Assembly (NCBI GenBank): GCA_900545055.1
Contig: UQXP01000005.1
Location: 7,904-71,903, forward strand
Direction: 5' to 3'
DNA length: 64,000 nucleotides
Origin: an uncultured Collinsella sp.
Lineage (GTDB): Bacteria; Actinomycetota; Coriobacteriia; Coriobacteriales; Coriobacteriaceae
Positions 53,490 through 64,000 of this stretch are shown here, piece after piece. Each line of letters opens with the position of its first letter. The first letter of the stretch is position 1. The translations under genes were made by a program, and so were the position numbers. Under the pieces are notes generated by a model. That model had not been told where the DNA came from, made no database searches, and saw only the letters and a list, made by a program, of their open reading frames with translations.

Positions 53490-54992
53490 ATGAAAGATGA
53501 GACGATGGGCCAAGAGGATGCGGCCCAAGATGCAGAAGCGTGTGCCGAAGCCCTGGAGAGCCTAGACCAGATCACGCTGGCCGAGATTGCGTTTGACGAT
53601 TCGAACGTTGATGTGCAGGATGAGCCGGAAATCGAAGCGCAGCCCGATGATCAGGATGCAAAAGACGATGGCGCCGCGCCCACCGAAGGCGGGGCGGGGC
53701 ACGAGAAATCCGAATGCGAGGCCGGCAATCAGCCCGAATCCGACACGGGCGAGGAAACCGTCTTGCTCGACAGCTTGCCGGCCGAGGATTCGCTGACCCG
53801 CGAGCTTCCTGGCCTGGGTTCCGCACCAGCCGTGGACGAGACCATCGCCATGGGCGATATTCCCCTGCCGTCCGTTCCCTCGGCACGCGAGGCCGAGGTT
53901 CGCCATCGCAAGATGTCGCCCAAGCGCCGCAATCTGATGGTCGCCGGTGTCGTAGCCGTCGCGCTCGTCGCCGGCGGTGCAGGCTATGCTGCCTGGAACG
54001 GATATCAGCAAGAGCAGGCTGCCGCTGCCGCCGCCAATGCCCACACGATGATGTCAGTGCAGATTGGCGTGCATGCCGCGGGCCTCGACTGTTCCACCGG
54101 CTCCAAGATTCCCGTACAGGTGAGCGGTCAGGACGCTGATGGCTCCTCCGTGAGCGAAACACTCTATGTTGACGAGCACGGCCGCGGCATCAAACTGCTG
54201 CCCGGCGATTACACGCTCTCCATCGCCGCCTCCCCCGTCGCGGCCGACGGCACCGTCTATACCGTCCCGACCACCAAGACGCAGGTCACCGTTAAGAGCG
54301 ATGGACAGGATTTAAGTGCCCAGGCCGCCTTTAAGCTCAAGGTGCCTTCGGCCGACACGGTGACTGACGACCAGATCGATGCCGCCGCCAAGTATGCCGA
54401 GGAAGGCGGTGCGGGCTCCGCCGCGGCCGCCAAGATACTTCAGCAGGCGGCAACCGCGCGGCGCGACGCCGCCGTCAATGCCGTGAGCGCGCAAAAGGCA
54501 CAGGCGTCCCGTGATGCTGACGCTCGCCACAAGGCAACCGACCTCTACCAGCTCGATATTCCCGTCGAGTGGTACGGCAAGGTCGCAACTTGGCAAAACG
54601 GAAGCACGCTATGCATCTATCTGGGCGACGACGCCAATACGCCGCTCGTGACGCTCGTCGCGGTGCGCGAGGGCGAGAGCTTTACGCCCGATGAAGGCGA
54701 TACGGTTTTGGGTGCGGCCAATCTAGGCAACGGTTATACCGTCTACGCCAGCGGCCCCGTCTATCCGTACGTGGTGCCCCAGACCATCAACGGACGGACG
54801 CAGAACCCCGTGTCAACCTACCCCATGGACACGGCCATTGAGCTTGTCGAGCTTACGACCGGCAACCGCTACACCTATAGCCAGATCAAGAACGTACTGG
54901 TCGGCAAAGACGGCAAAGCCGACGCCGCGACCAAACTCGAGACCGACTACCTCGCCCAGATTCTCCTGCCGAGTATCAAAGCCCAGGACTAG
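53490..54992 (+). CDS. Membrane-anchored protein with acidic cytoplasmic head, unrecognised
   Basis: This 500-residue protein has an acidic, probably disordered cytoplasmic N-terminus (about 1-135, rich in Glu/Asp/Ala). One transmembrane helix follows (NLMVAGVVAVALVAGGAGYAAW, about 150-171), and the remainder lies outside. The outer part has a beta-rich domain (IPVQVSGQDADGSSVSETLYVD) and an Ala-rich helical hairpin near 290-345. A terminal domain carries LDIPVEWYGKVATWQNGS. Such acidic heads resemble substrates of the PknB-type kinases. The start at 53490 has GGGGGA three bases upstream. No family was recognised. It is a single-gene unit with convergent neighbours. Confidence 0.65.
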   Translation: MKDETMGQEDAAQDAEACAEALESLDQITLAEIAFDDSNVDVQDEPEIEAQPDDQDAKDDGAAPTEGGAGHEKSECEAGNQPESDTGEETVLLDSLPAEDSLTRELPGLGSAPAVDETIAMGDIPLPSVPSAREAEVRHRKMSPKRRNLMVAGVVAVALVAGGAGYAAWNGYQQEQAAAAAANAHTMMSVQIGVHAAGLDCSTGSKIPVQVSGQDADGSSVSETLYVDEHGRGIKLLPGDYTLSIAASPVAADGTVYTVPTTKTQVTVKSDGQDLSAQAAFKLKVPSADTVTDDQIDAAAKYAEEGGAGSAAAAKILQQAATARRDAAVNAVSAQKAQASRDADARHKATDLYQLDIPVEWYGKVATWQNGSTLCIYLGDDANTPLVTLVAVREGESFTPDEGDTVLGAANLGNGYTVYASGPVYPYVVPQTINGRTQNPVSTYPMDTAIELVELTTGNRYTYSQIKNVLVGKDGKADAATKLETDYLAQILLPSIKAQD

Positions 54993-55065
54993 CCTGGCGC
55001 AGCAAGGTGCTCCCCAACCGTGATGAAGGAGCCAGGAGGTCCTGACCCCACAGGCCCATAGATGA

Positions 55066-56418
55066 TTAGGCAAGGAGCCACTTCCATGCGGGCATAACGT
55101 GTACCACACCGTGCTCGCATGGAATATCGGTCTGTTCATCCATGGTAACGATTGCCGACTCGCCAAGATCAAACTGGGCCATCGAGGCATCAAGCGCGGC
55201 AATTTCGCGCTCGCGCGTTTTCTCACTTGCCATATCCGCACTCACCTGAATCAGGCTATAAGCCCGCATGAGAAGCGCGTCCCCAGCCACAAAGTCCACC
55301 TCATGGCTTTTGCTCTTCTCTTTGATCAGCAGGCGGCAGACCGAGCCGGTCCTCACCGCGGGAGTCTTTCTTCTTAGCGCATTGAACACTGCGGTCTCGA
55401 GCCTCTGGCCCTGGTCCAATGCCGATGCCGGAGAGAATGCTCCAAACATCGCAGGGTCGACAGCGTAGACCTTAGACGCAGACCGCATGTTATTTGCCAG
55501 TGAACGCGTGAACTCCGGCACAGAAAATAACAGGTAGGCGTCCTCATAATACTCAAGTAAATCGCTGAGCGAATTACGACTGACGGGTATCTGTCTGCTC
55601 TTGAACTCGTTGTACACTTTGTTCACTGACAGCTCTCGTCCCGAAGATGCCATACACCGCGTCAAGAACAGCGATGCCAGGCGAGGGTTCTTGACGTCGT
55701 AACGTTCAACGACGTCCATGGCGACCGTTCGCGAAGCATATTCCTGTAGCAGCTGAATCGCGTCTGCAGGCGTCTGCTCAAGTGTCGCGATGAATCCCCC
55801 TCGTTCAAGATACCCGATCAGATGATGCCGAAGCAGCGCCGCATCGCTCGGAGAAAAGGTCGCATCTGGCTCGGGAACGCTCCCCGTCTTATATCGAACG
55901 TATTCCAAAAAGCTCAATGGAAAAAGCTCTCGCACAAGAGAACGACCCCTGAACTCGCTCTTAAGTTCTGAGGACAGCATCTTAGAAGAAGATCCCGTCA
56001 CATAGACGGTCGCTTTCTCCGTATCGACTACACGCCGCAGAAACGCACCCCATTCGGGAATTTCCTGGATCTCGTCAAAGAAAATGTAAGCGCCCTCGGT
56101 TCGAGCAGCAGGATACAGCGCATAGAACGTGTCGAGCACGTCCGCCAGCAGCGATGGCTCATACGGGCGCAAGCGCTCATCCTCAAAATTGAAGTAAAGC
56201 ATCCGGTCAAGCTCAACGCCCCGGCTCTGAAGCCGCCACATCTCCTGATACAGGCGATACGTCTTTCCACAACGGCGGGCCCCCACAATCACATTTACGA
56301 TGTTGTCGCGCTTTGGCTCCTGTGGGTTTCCTAGATCAAGGTCTCGCTCAAAGACCTGCGGAACCCCCTGCTGTTCAAAGTCCTTTATTTTCTGGGCGAT
56401 CAAGTCGCTGAATGCCAT
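55066..56418 (-). CDS. AAA ATPase of the DUF4143 class (second copy)
   Basis: This 450-residue ATPase is distantly related to the protein at 6324-7685. Walker A VGARRCGKTYRL lies near residue 45, and Walker B AYIFFDEIQEIPEWG near 110. VTGSSSKMLSSEL, RGRSLVRELFPLSFLEY and the DUF4143 region follow. A PD-(D/E)XK-like end (KSHEVDFVAGDALL, LIQVSAD) completes the family pattern, though the second catalytic lysine position is less clear than in the first copy. Function is unestablished; toxin-like, defence or regulatory roles have been considered for the class. GC content is lower than the surroundings. A 60-bp inverted repeat lies directly upstream. Confidence 0.85.
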   Translation of the reverse strand: MAFSDLIAQKIKDFEQQGVPQVFERDLDLGNPQEPKRDNIVNVIVGARRCGKTYRLYQEMWRLQSRGVELDRMLYFNFEDERLRPYEPSLLADVLDTFYALYPAARTEGAYIFFDEIQEIPEWGAFLRRVVDTEKATVYVTGSSSKMLSSELKSEFRGRSLVRELFPLSFLEYVRYKTGSVPEPDATFSPSDAALLRHHLIGYLERGGFIATLEQTPADAIQLLQEYASRTVAMDVVERYDVKNPRLASLFLTRCMASSGRELSVNKVYNEFKSRQIPVSRNSLSDLLEYYEDAYLLFSVPEFTRSLANNMRSASKVYAVDPAMFGAFSPASALDQGQRLETAVFNALRRKTPAVRTGSVCRLLIKEKSKSHEVDFVAGDALLMRAYSLIQVSADMASEKTREREIAALDASMAQFDLGESAIVTMDEQTDIPCEHGVVHVMPAWKWLLA

Positions 56419-56426
56419 GATTCTCC

Positions 56427-56486
56427 AATCTTGCTCTCTAGCTAATCAAAATTATAGCGATTCTTGATTAATTAGAGAGCAAGATT
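56427..56486. promoter_or_regulatory. Large inverted repeat at the DUF4143 ATPase promoter
   Basis: A 23-base arm AATCTTGCTCTCTAGCTAAT plus CAA (56427-56449) is repeated inverted at 56464-56486 with 21 of 23 positions matching, around 14 AT-rich bases. It begins nine bases before the ATPase start and probably overlaps its promoter (TATAAT-like sequence on the minus strand in the spacer). Confidence 0.75.
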
Positions 56487-56537
56487 ATGTATGACTTGAT
56501 TAACACTTAAGCAAGTTTTTTCACTATTAGTGCTCGA

Positions 56538-56590
56538 AGGATGCCGAGTGGCTGAGAGGACAACCAAGCTCGAATGCGACTCCCTGGGCA
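56538..56590 (+). pseudogene. Possible tRNA-Ser 5'-half remnant
   Basis: AGGATGCCGAGTGGCTGAGAG resembles the acceptor and D-arm start of tRNA-Ser, but the rest does not fold into a tRNA and no T-arm is present. Next to it, TGGGACGGG and CCCGTCCCA (56598-56629) form a hairpin. Confidence 0.3.
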
Positions 56591-56662
56591 GTCGATTTGG
56601 GACGGGACTTTTTTGACTACCCCGTCCCAGAAAATCATCGCCAAATTAGCTACTTGATGCAA

Positions 56663-56836
56663 TTAGCGCCATGGGTCAGCTTCGAACATCGGCTCACGCT
56701 CGGGGCGTCGGTCGCTGTAGGGGTCGTAACCGTCATCGTCCTCGTTCTCGGCACGGATGTAGGGGTCGCGCGGCTTGGGCGCCGGTTTGGACGTGGGCCT
56801 GGGCGCCGGCGCGCTTGTCTTGATCTCGTCTTTCAT
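56663..56836 (-). CDS. Small 57-residue Pro/Asp-rich protein
   Basis: This short frame begins MKDEIKTSAPAPRP and continues with Pro/Lys repeats. The second half is acidic with an aromatic content (NEDDDGYDPYSDRRP), ending DPWR and TAA. Ribosome binding is GGAGC eight bases before the chosen ATG at 56836; an ATG two codons earlier is too close to it. Codon bias follows the host's GC3 pattern, which supports coding. No family is recognised. The protein looks disordered. It sits 48 bases before the clpB terminator, on the same strand as clpB. Confidence 0.6.
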   Translation of the reverse strand: MKDEIKTSAPAPRPTSKPAPKPRDPYIRAENEDDDGYDPYSDRRPEREPMFEADPWR

Positions 56837-56883
56837 CTGCATAGCTCCTTACATCGCATCCGTTCGGCATCATCGATTGTCGC

Positions 56884-56923
56884 ACGAAAAAGGGCGGCGG
56901 ACCCAATTGGATCCGCCGCCCTT
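56884..56923 (-). terminator. Terminator of clpB
   Basis: On the minus strand AAGGGCGGCGGA and TCCGCCGCCCTT pair around ten bases and run into TTTCGTG, 45 bases past the clpB stop. Confidence 0.9.
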
Positions 56924-56967
56924 GGCGTTTAGAGACGACTGGCAGATTTTAAGGCATGTCCCAAAAT

Positions 56968-59595
<2,628 letters not shown>

Positions 59596-60220
59596 GGAAT
59601 CACCTCTCTTGGGGCGGCCGCCCTACGGGGCGGCTTCACGTTGTTCGAGAAGTATTGTTGCCAGCTTTGTACGATCTTATACACAAATCTAAGTCTCTAT
59701 ATATAAGATTTTCTGAGTGCTCTCATGACATGGAAAATCACCACGAAGAGGACAGGCACCTTTGTGGTGCTCCAGAGAAGAATCAGCCCCGATTAAAAGA
59801 GGCGGCATCAAGCCCCGCCTACGTTTGGCGATCCCAAGACCCAACGAGAACACAGCGACGAAATCGAGAGCCACCGATAGCCCGTTCGCGCAGACATAGA
59901 TGGAGATTCAAGACAAGGGTGCCGGCTTAAACGGCTTGGCTATCGTACGCCACAATACTCTCGTCATCGTCCCTGTCGTTTTTATAGTGCTTATAGTGAA
60001 AATAGCGAGTTTAGTGAGAATAGTATTGCGCAAAACTCGTGGACTCAATTATTGACCTCTCGCCCAGAATGAGTGGGGAAAATATTCCTATTAGAGGTCA
60101 AGCCGAAGCCCAATAGGGCCTTTTCGCCCCGTCATTTCGATCGATCGCTTTCTTTTGAATATTGTCGTAAGCTGGTATCACTTATCTTAATGAATGCATA
60201 CTGTTTGCGAGGTACTCGCC
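59596..60220. other. AT-rich intergenic region with dispersed repeat
   Basis: No gene is supported. Near clpB, GGGGCGGCC-GCCCTACGGGGCGGC words form a leader hairpin (about 59610-59632). CTTATACACAAATC and TATATATAAG-type AT-rich sequence (59670-59710) is the likely clpB promoter zone. A dispersed element lies at 59742-59851. The part 59930-60190 is AT-rich without recognisable features. Confidence 0.5.
59742..59851. repeat. Dispersed element copy: CACCAC palindrome plus CAAGACCCAACGAGAAC
   Basis: ACCACGAAGAGGACAGGCAC-CTTTGTGGTG is a palindromic head (59742-59769). About 65 bases later CAAGACCCAACGAGAAC (59835-59851) follows, preceded by TTGGCG. The same head and the identical 17-base tail recur at 61147-61220. 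Confidence 0.65.
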
Positions 60221-60868
60221 GTGAAACGCTCCGCCTATATCGGCCTGCTCGTCTTAGCGTTTGCAATTACCGCAGTCGGCGTAGGCATTATCTATCTCGC
60301 ATTTCTCCCTGCCTCGGCGACGCAGGCGGCGGTTGAAACCGTAAGCTACCCCATCGAAATCCTCACCGATATCGTCAAACCCGATTCAATCACCGTCGAT
60401 TTCGACGGTACGCCCGCAGCGCTTGGGGTCAGCAACTATCCCCGAATCGAACTTGGAGCCACGCGCTATACCCAAGATGAGCAGCTTATCGGCACGGCAA
60501 CCAATTTACTCAAAGGCAAAACGTTTACGCGGTGGTACGGCGCCGCAATATATCGAGCCAAGAAAGGCCAAATGAATGGCGGGTATTATTCGACCCTTGA
60601 ACTCGATGCGGCAAACGGGAGCAGACTGTGCAACGTCTCATACGACCCCGGCTACGTGGACAACGAAGGGCCGGGAGTCTATATCTCGGATGGCAACGTG
60701 ATCTACGTCATGGAAGGCGACCAGACGGCAGTCGTCGATTTTATGGATCGGTGTACCGAGGATGCCTACGAACAAACCTGCGAGCCCGATCCGCAGACAG
60801 CGCGCGACAGCGGCTCAGCACGCACTTGGCTATTTGACGATGAGATAACCTGGACCCCATCGAAATAA
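60221..60868 (+). CDS. Small membrane-anchored protein, unrecognised
   Basis: This 215-residue protein has one N-terminal hydrophobic helix (AYIGLLVLAFAITAVGVGIIYLA, about residues 4-26) and an outside domain with mixed strands (SITVDFDGTPAALGV, GVYISDGNVIYVMEGDQTAV). The two cysteines CTEDAYEQTC near 190 could form a disulfide. No family is recognised. The start is taken as the GTG at 60221 because GAGG lies nine bases upstream; an ATG nine codons earlier has none. It stands alone between repeat-rich intergenic regions. Composition is less GC-biased than the core genes, suggesting recent gain. Confidence 0.6.
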   Translation: MKRSAYIGLLVLAFAITAVGVGIIYLAFLPASATQAAVETVSYPIEILTDIVKPDSITVDFDGTPAALGVSNYPRIELGATRYTQDEQLIGTATNLLKGKTFTRWYGAAIYRAKKGQMNGGYYSTLELDAANGSRLCNVSYDPGYVDNEGPGVYISDGNVIYVMEGDQTAVVDFMDRCTEDAYEQTCEPDPQTARDSGSARTWLFDDEITWTPSK

Positions 60869-60880
60869 GGACCCGCCGGG

Positions 60881-61164
60881 CAGGCACCTTTGTGGTGGTT
60901 TTCGACTCCGACGCCCCGCTGTCTCAATTTGTAACAGTTAGCGGCCCTTTTCGGTCCCAGGTGTTACAGATTTAGATGAAACGAGCTGCGACGACCGTTT
61001 GTCTCGATCTGTAACAGTTATTCGGCAAATTGGGGCCTGTCTGTTACAGGTCGAGATGAAGTGTAGAGCCCCGTACGAAAATTTCGACCCGTAACATCTA
61101 GCGGCGTACTTTGGCCCCTAGCTGTTACAGATCGAGATAAACGGAACCACCACAAAGGCGCCTG
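60881..61164. repeat. 284-bp element: terminal inverted repeats around a tandem palindromic array
   Basis: CAGGCACCTTTGTGGTGGTT (60881-60900) recurs inverted at 61145-61164 (19 of 20). Between them, GTCTC-GATCTGTAACAG-type arms begin at 60921, 61001 and 61081, and their inverted partners (CTGTTACAG-TCGAGA type) at about 60961, 61041 and 61121. The spacing is exactly 80 bases, with orientation alternating every 40. No coding frame is supported. Confidence 0.85.
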
Positions 61165-61220
61165 TCCCCTTTGTGGTGGTCCCAGTCTTTTTTTGGCGTC
61201 CCTCAAGACCCAACGAGAAC
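61147..61220. repeat. Second copy of the CACCAC-palindrome element, terminator-like
   Basis: ACCACCACAAAGG and CCTTTGTGGTGGT pair around nine bases, then CCCAGTCTTTTTTTGG follows, which would terminate plus-strand transcription. CAAGACCCAACGAGAAC at 61204-61220 is identical to 59835-59851. Confidence 0.7.
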
Positions 61221-61235
61221 GCGGAAATGTAGCCT

Positions 61236-61301
61236 GGGGCTTACCCTTTCCCGAACGCGACCCTCGCGAAGCGCGTGAGCGGGCGGGAAAGGGTAAGCCC
61301 C
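61236..61301. repeat. 18-bp perfect inverted repeat after the hydratase gene
   Basis: GGGGCTTACCCTTTCCCG (61236-61253) and CGGGAAAGGGTAAGCCCC (61284-61301) flank a GC-rich spacer that contains CGCG stems. It lies 20 bases past the hydratase stop. There is no T-run, so it is a strong mRNA-end hairpin rather than a classic terminator. Confidence 0.75.
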
Positions 61302-61320
61302 GGGCGGACAATTAAGTGCG

Positions 61321-63621
61321 TTACTCGGCAGCGGCCTTGAACTTGTTGTAGTTGATCAGGCAGCCGGCCTTGACGATGGCACGCTCCTCTGCCGTCATAT
61401 CGGCAATATAGAGCTCAATCTGCTCGACCGTGCCGCCGGCGCGCACCACGTAGGCGGCGATGCCCCTCAGATCGCCGTCGAGCGCGGCGCGGATACCCGG
61501 CACAAAGACGTAGTCGTCCACCTCAAAGTTGGGCTCAGCCTCCATCTGGAAGGGCACCATGCCCCAGTTCATCACGTTGGAGCGATAGCGCTTGGTGGCG
61601 TACTCGTGGACGATGTTGGCCAGGCCGCCGATCACGCGCTGGCAGCTCGCGGCCTGCTCGCGGGCGGAACCGTCACCGGGCTTCTTGGCATAGAGCATGG
61701 AGCCGTACTCAGTCGCCTTGGCATCGGCCGCGACACCGGCGCCGGCCAGTGTCTCAAACACGCTTGCAAGCTCGGCATCGAGCGCCGTCAGGTCGCCTGC
61801 CGCCTCACCGGCAACGCGGCGCTTCTCCACGGCGTCGACCTCCTTGGAGCGGCCCACGTAGGCCGGGTCGCGGCGGCTCAGCGTAAACTCGGCCAGGCCC
61901 AGCGGGTTGGAGCGGAAGGAGCTCGTCTCGCCCGAGGGAATGAGCTCGTCGGTCGTGGTGACCGGGTCCATGATCTTGGAGCACACCTTGAGCAGGATGT
62001 CGTCGCCGAGAGGCTCCATCGCGGGCCACGGCTTGATGTTGGGGCCCTCGACCAGCTCGTCGGCAGGCTCCGCCTTGCCAAAGCCCCAGTACACGCGCTT
62101 TTTGTACGGCGCGTCGTCAAAGGTGTACTCGCAGGCCTCGTCCCAAGTCTCCTCGGGCAGGTCGGTCGCCGGCGTCAGGACGCCGCCGTTGGCAGCCGTC
62201 GCCGCAATGGAGCGGGCGTCCATCAGGGCCACGGCGCTCAGCTGGCCATTGCCCGGCTTGGAACCCTCGCGGTTGGGGAAGTTGCGCGTGGTGTGGCGGA
62301 TGGACAGGCCGTTGTTGGCGGGCGTGTCGCCGGCGCCGAAGCACGGGCCGCAGAACGCCGTGCGCACAATCGCGCCGGCCTCCATAAGGTCGTAGATGTA
62401 GCCGCGGCGTGTAAGCTCGAGTGCCACGGGCTGGCTCGTGGGATAAACCGACAGCGAGAACTCGCCGCAGCCGGTGTTGGCGCCCTTGAGCACGCGGGCA
62501 GCCTGGACCACGGAGTCGTAGTTGCCGCCCGAGCAGCCGGCGATAACGCCCTGCTGCACGTGAAGCTTGCCGTCGATGATCTTGTCGAGCAGGCTAAAGT
62601 GTGTCTTGCCCTCGCCGATCTTGGCGGCCTCGAGTTCCACCTCGTGCAGGATGTCCTCGAGATTCTCGTTGAGTTCGTCGATCTCAAAGCCGTTGGAAGG
62701 ATGGAACGGCAGCGCGATCATGGGCTTGATGCTCGACAGATCGACCTCGACGCAGCCGTCGTAGTAGGCAACATCGGCGGGCTTGAGCTCGCGGTAGTCG
62801 TCGCCGCGGCCGTGCATGGTCAAAAACGCGCGCGTGTCCTCGTCGGTGGCCCAGATGCTCGACAGGCAGGTGGTCTCGGTGGTCATGACATCGACGCCGT
62901 TGCGGTAGTCGGTCGTCATGCTCGCGATGCCGGGGCCCACAAACTCCATGACCTTGTTCTTAACGTAGCCCTTGGCAAAGACCGCCTTGATGATGGCGAG
63001 CGCCACGTCGTGCGGGCCGACGCCAGGACGCGGGGCGCCCGTGAGGTAGATGGCGACGACGCCGGGATAGGCGACGTCGTAGGTGTCACGCAGCAGCTGC
63101 TTTGCCAGCTCGCCGCCGCCCTCGCCCACGGCCATGGTGCCCAGGGCGCCGTAGCGGGTGTGCGAGTCGGAGCCCAAAATCATCTTGCCGCAGCCGGCGA
63201 AGTTCTCGCGCATAAAGGAATGGATGACCGCGATATGGGGCGGAACGAAGATGCCGCCGTACTTTTTGGCAGCCGAGAGACCGAAGACGTGGTCGTCCTC
63301 GTTGATGGTGCCGCCCACGGCGCACAGCGAGTTATGGCAGTTGGTGAGCACGTAAGGCAGCGGGAACTGCTCCATGCCCGAGGCGCGCGCCGTCTGGATG
63401 ATGCCGACGAAGGTGATATCGTGGCTCGCCATGGCATCGAAACGAATCTTGAGCGCCTCGGGGTCGCCGGACGTGTTGTGTGCCTGGAGAATCGAATACG
63501 CAATGGTACCGCGCTTGGCATCCTCGGGCGTCTGCGTAATACCGCGCTCGGCAGCCTCGGCCGCAGGCACAACCTCGCTGCCGCCGCGCAGGTAGATGCC
63601 GTCCTCGTACAGCTTAACCAT
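61321..63621 (-). CDS. Aconitase-family hydratase (YbhJ-like)
   Basis: This 766-residue protein has the aconitase/isopropylmalate isomerase fold in one chain. Cluster-ligand motifs are [11 protein letters not shown] (first cysteine) and [10 protein letters not shown] (second and third). Substrate-binding segments include [44 protein letters not shown] and a C-terminal swivel domain. It is nearer to YbhJ-type hydratases than to AcnA/AcnB, as the swivel part (about 600-766) is short and divergent. The reaction is probably reversible hydration of a hydroxy-acid; the substrate is not known. The start at 63621 has GGGAG five bases upstream; an earlier ATG adds 15 atypical residues. Confidence 0.85.
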   Translation of the reverse strand: MVKLYEDGIYLRGGSEVVPAAEAAERGITQTPEDAKRGTIAYSILQAHNTSGDPEALKIRFDAMASHDITFVGIIQTARASGMEQFPLPYVLTNCHNSLCAVGGTINEDDHVFGLSAAKKYGGIFVPPHIAVIHSFMRENFAGCGKMILGSDSHTRYGALGTMAVGEGGGELAKQLLRDTYDVAYPGVVAIYLTGAPRPGVGPHDVALAIIKAVFAKGYVKNKVMEFVGPGIASMTTDYRNGVDVMTTETTCLSSIWATDEDTRAFLTMHGRGDDYRELKPADVAYYDGCVEVDLSSIKPMIALPFHPSNGFEIDELNENLEDILHEVELEAAKIGEGKTHFSLLDKIIDGKLHVQQGVIAGCSGGNYDSVVQAARVLKGANTGCGEFSLSVYPTSQPVALELTRRGYIYDLMEAGAIVRTAFCGPCFGAGDTPANNGLSIRHTTRNFPNREGSKPGNGQLSAVALMDARSIAATAANGGVLTPATDLPEETWDEACEYTFDDAPYKKRVYWGFGKAEPADELVEGPNIKPWPAMEPLGDDILLKVCSKIMDPVTTTDELIPSGETSSFRSNPLGLAEFTLSRRDPAYVGRSKEVDAVEKRRVAGEAAGDLTALDAELASVFETLAGAGVAADAKATEYGSMLYAKKPGDGSAREQAASCQRVIGGLANIVHEYATKRYRSNVMNWGMVPFQMEAEPNFEVDDYVFVPGIRAALDGDLRGIAAYVVRAGGTVEQIELYIADMTAEERAIVKAGCLINYNKFKAAAE

Positions 63622-64000
63622 ACTGTCTCCCACTCTGCCCAAAAGATTTGGGCGCATAGCATACATTCGTTCAATATCGTGCCATAGAACAGTTGCGAGT
63701 GGGTTACGAATCTACACGTTCACTTTATCTCAGTAAAGTACAGGACAAGCCCGATGTGGGCAGGCAGATTTGGTGCAAGAGCGTCCCTTTCGACTAGTCA
63801 TTTAAGAACGTCCCCAATGACCACCGTATCCGGAGCAAGGCAACGCCGCAGGCAGAGAACGGACAGCGAGCGGGCCGTATTTCCAAAGTGAGGAACGTTC
63901 CCAAGTGCCGCATCCGGGCCATGGCAACGCCGATATTTTGGCGCGGACAGACACTATGACCCAATCCGAGGGCACTAAAAAGATAGGAGCCCCCGCTCGT
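63622..64000. other. Hydratase upstream region, no gene
   Basis: No coding frame is supported. TTTACTGAGATAAA (63724-63737) is a small hairpin in the probable promoter region. GACTAGTCATTTAAGAACGT and the following CCCCAATGA (63792-63820) repeat the right side of the element at 4480-4560. Beyond it the sequence contains AACGTTCCC words typical of the same repeat class. Confidence 0.6.
63792..63820. repeat. Half copy of the nested palindromic repeat
   Basis: This matches 4530-4558 with a single difference (A for G in the GACTAGTC-TTTAAG part). The left arm of the palindrome is missing here. Confidence 0.7.

Noticed and set aside
56538..56590. TPP riboswitch, because of GGCTGAGAGG
   Set aside because: The rest of the THI box (the second conserved arm with CCTGAT and the closing stem) is absent, and no thiamine gene is near. 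A tRNA-Ser fragment fits slightly better.
59596..59720. HspR (HAIR) or CIRCE operator upstream of clpB
   Set aside because: No CTTGAGT-N7-ACTCAAG or long GCACTC-type inverted repeat is present. Only a loose AT-rich palindrome was seen.

Overview
The window looks like a piece of chromosome from a high-GC, anaerobic gut Actinobacterium of the class Coriobacteriia, most probably Collinsella or a close relative. The reasons are the actinobacterial kinase, FHA, phosphatase, RodA and PBP cluster, the anaerobic pyruvate:ferredoxin oxidoreductase, sugar uptake through PTS operons, and the strong GC bias at third codon positions. The species assignment is inference; no marker gene was searched.

Layout: (1) 1-4314, a minus-strand lactose/cellobiose-type PTS operon (EIIA, EIIB, EIIC, then a 6-phospho-beta-glucosidase cut by the window edge) behind a PRD-containing regulator. 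(2) 4670-11595, carbamate kinase, an ATPase of the DUF4143 class with tandem 34-bp repeats upstream, and nifJ. (3) 12046-15734, a three-gene signalling unit: an anchored protein, a Ser/Thr kinase with membrane segments, and an FHA protein. (4) 15980-21042, the recR-ybaB-dnaX recombination and replication group, split by an opposite-strand orphan gene, followed by a YcxB-like protein. (5) 21187-31385, a plus-strand operon of kinase, FhaA, FhaB, PP2C phosphatase, a single-chain RodA-PBP fusion and PASTA kinase PknB. This is a phosphosignalling and cell-wall synthesis cluster.

(6) 31663-44135 is an integrative mobilizable element in the 3' end of tRNA-Arg(CCT). It is bounded by perfect 49-bp direct repeats and has paired 18-bp integrase-arm candidates. 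It carries a tyrosine integrase, a small HTH protein, a DnaB/RecA-like ATPase, MobC, a VirD4-type coupling protein, a relaxase and a candidate oriT. No other type IV secretion genes are seen. Its cargo is a two-gene defence cassette: an MmeI-like fused restriction-modification enzyme whose stop codon overlaps the start of a DUF262/HNH protein. A pair of related hairpins lies in front of the cassette.

(7) 44470-47752 is a mannose-family PTS operon (manXYZ plus a DUF956 protein). (8) 48090-53256 holds hypA, a large Fe-S/flavin oxidoreductase, a divergent TetR regulator with two palindromic operators, and a DUF5692 membrane protein. (9) 53490-63621 holds an anchored orphan protein, a second DUF4143 ATPase with a large inverted repeat at its promoter, a 57-residue protein, clpB, a small anchored protein and an aconitase-family hydratase. 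Several intergenic regions hold unusual repeats, notably two tandem arrays of palindromic units (44248-44460, about 61-bp period; 60921-61140, 80-bp period inside 20-bp terminal inverted repeats).
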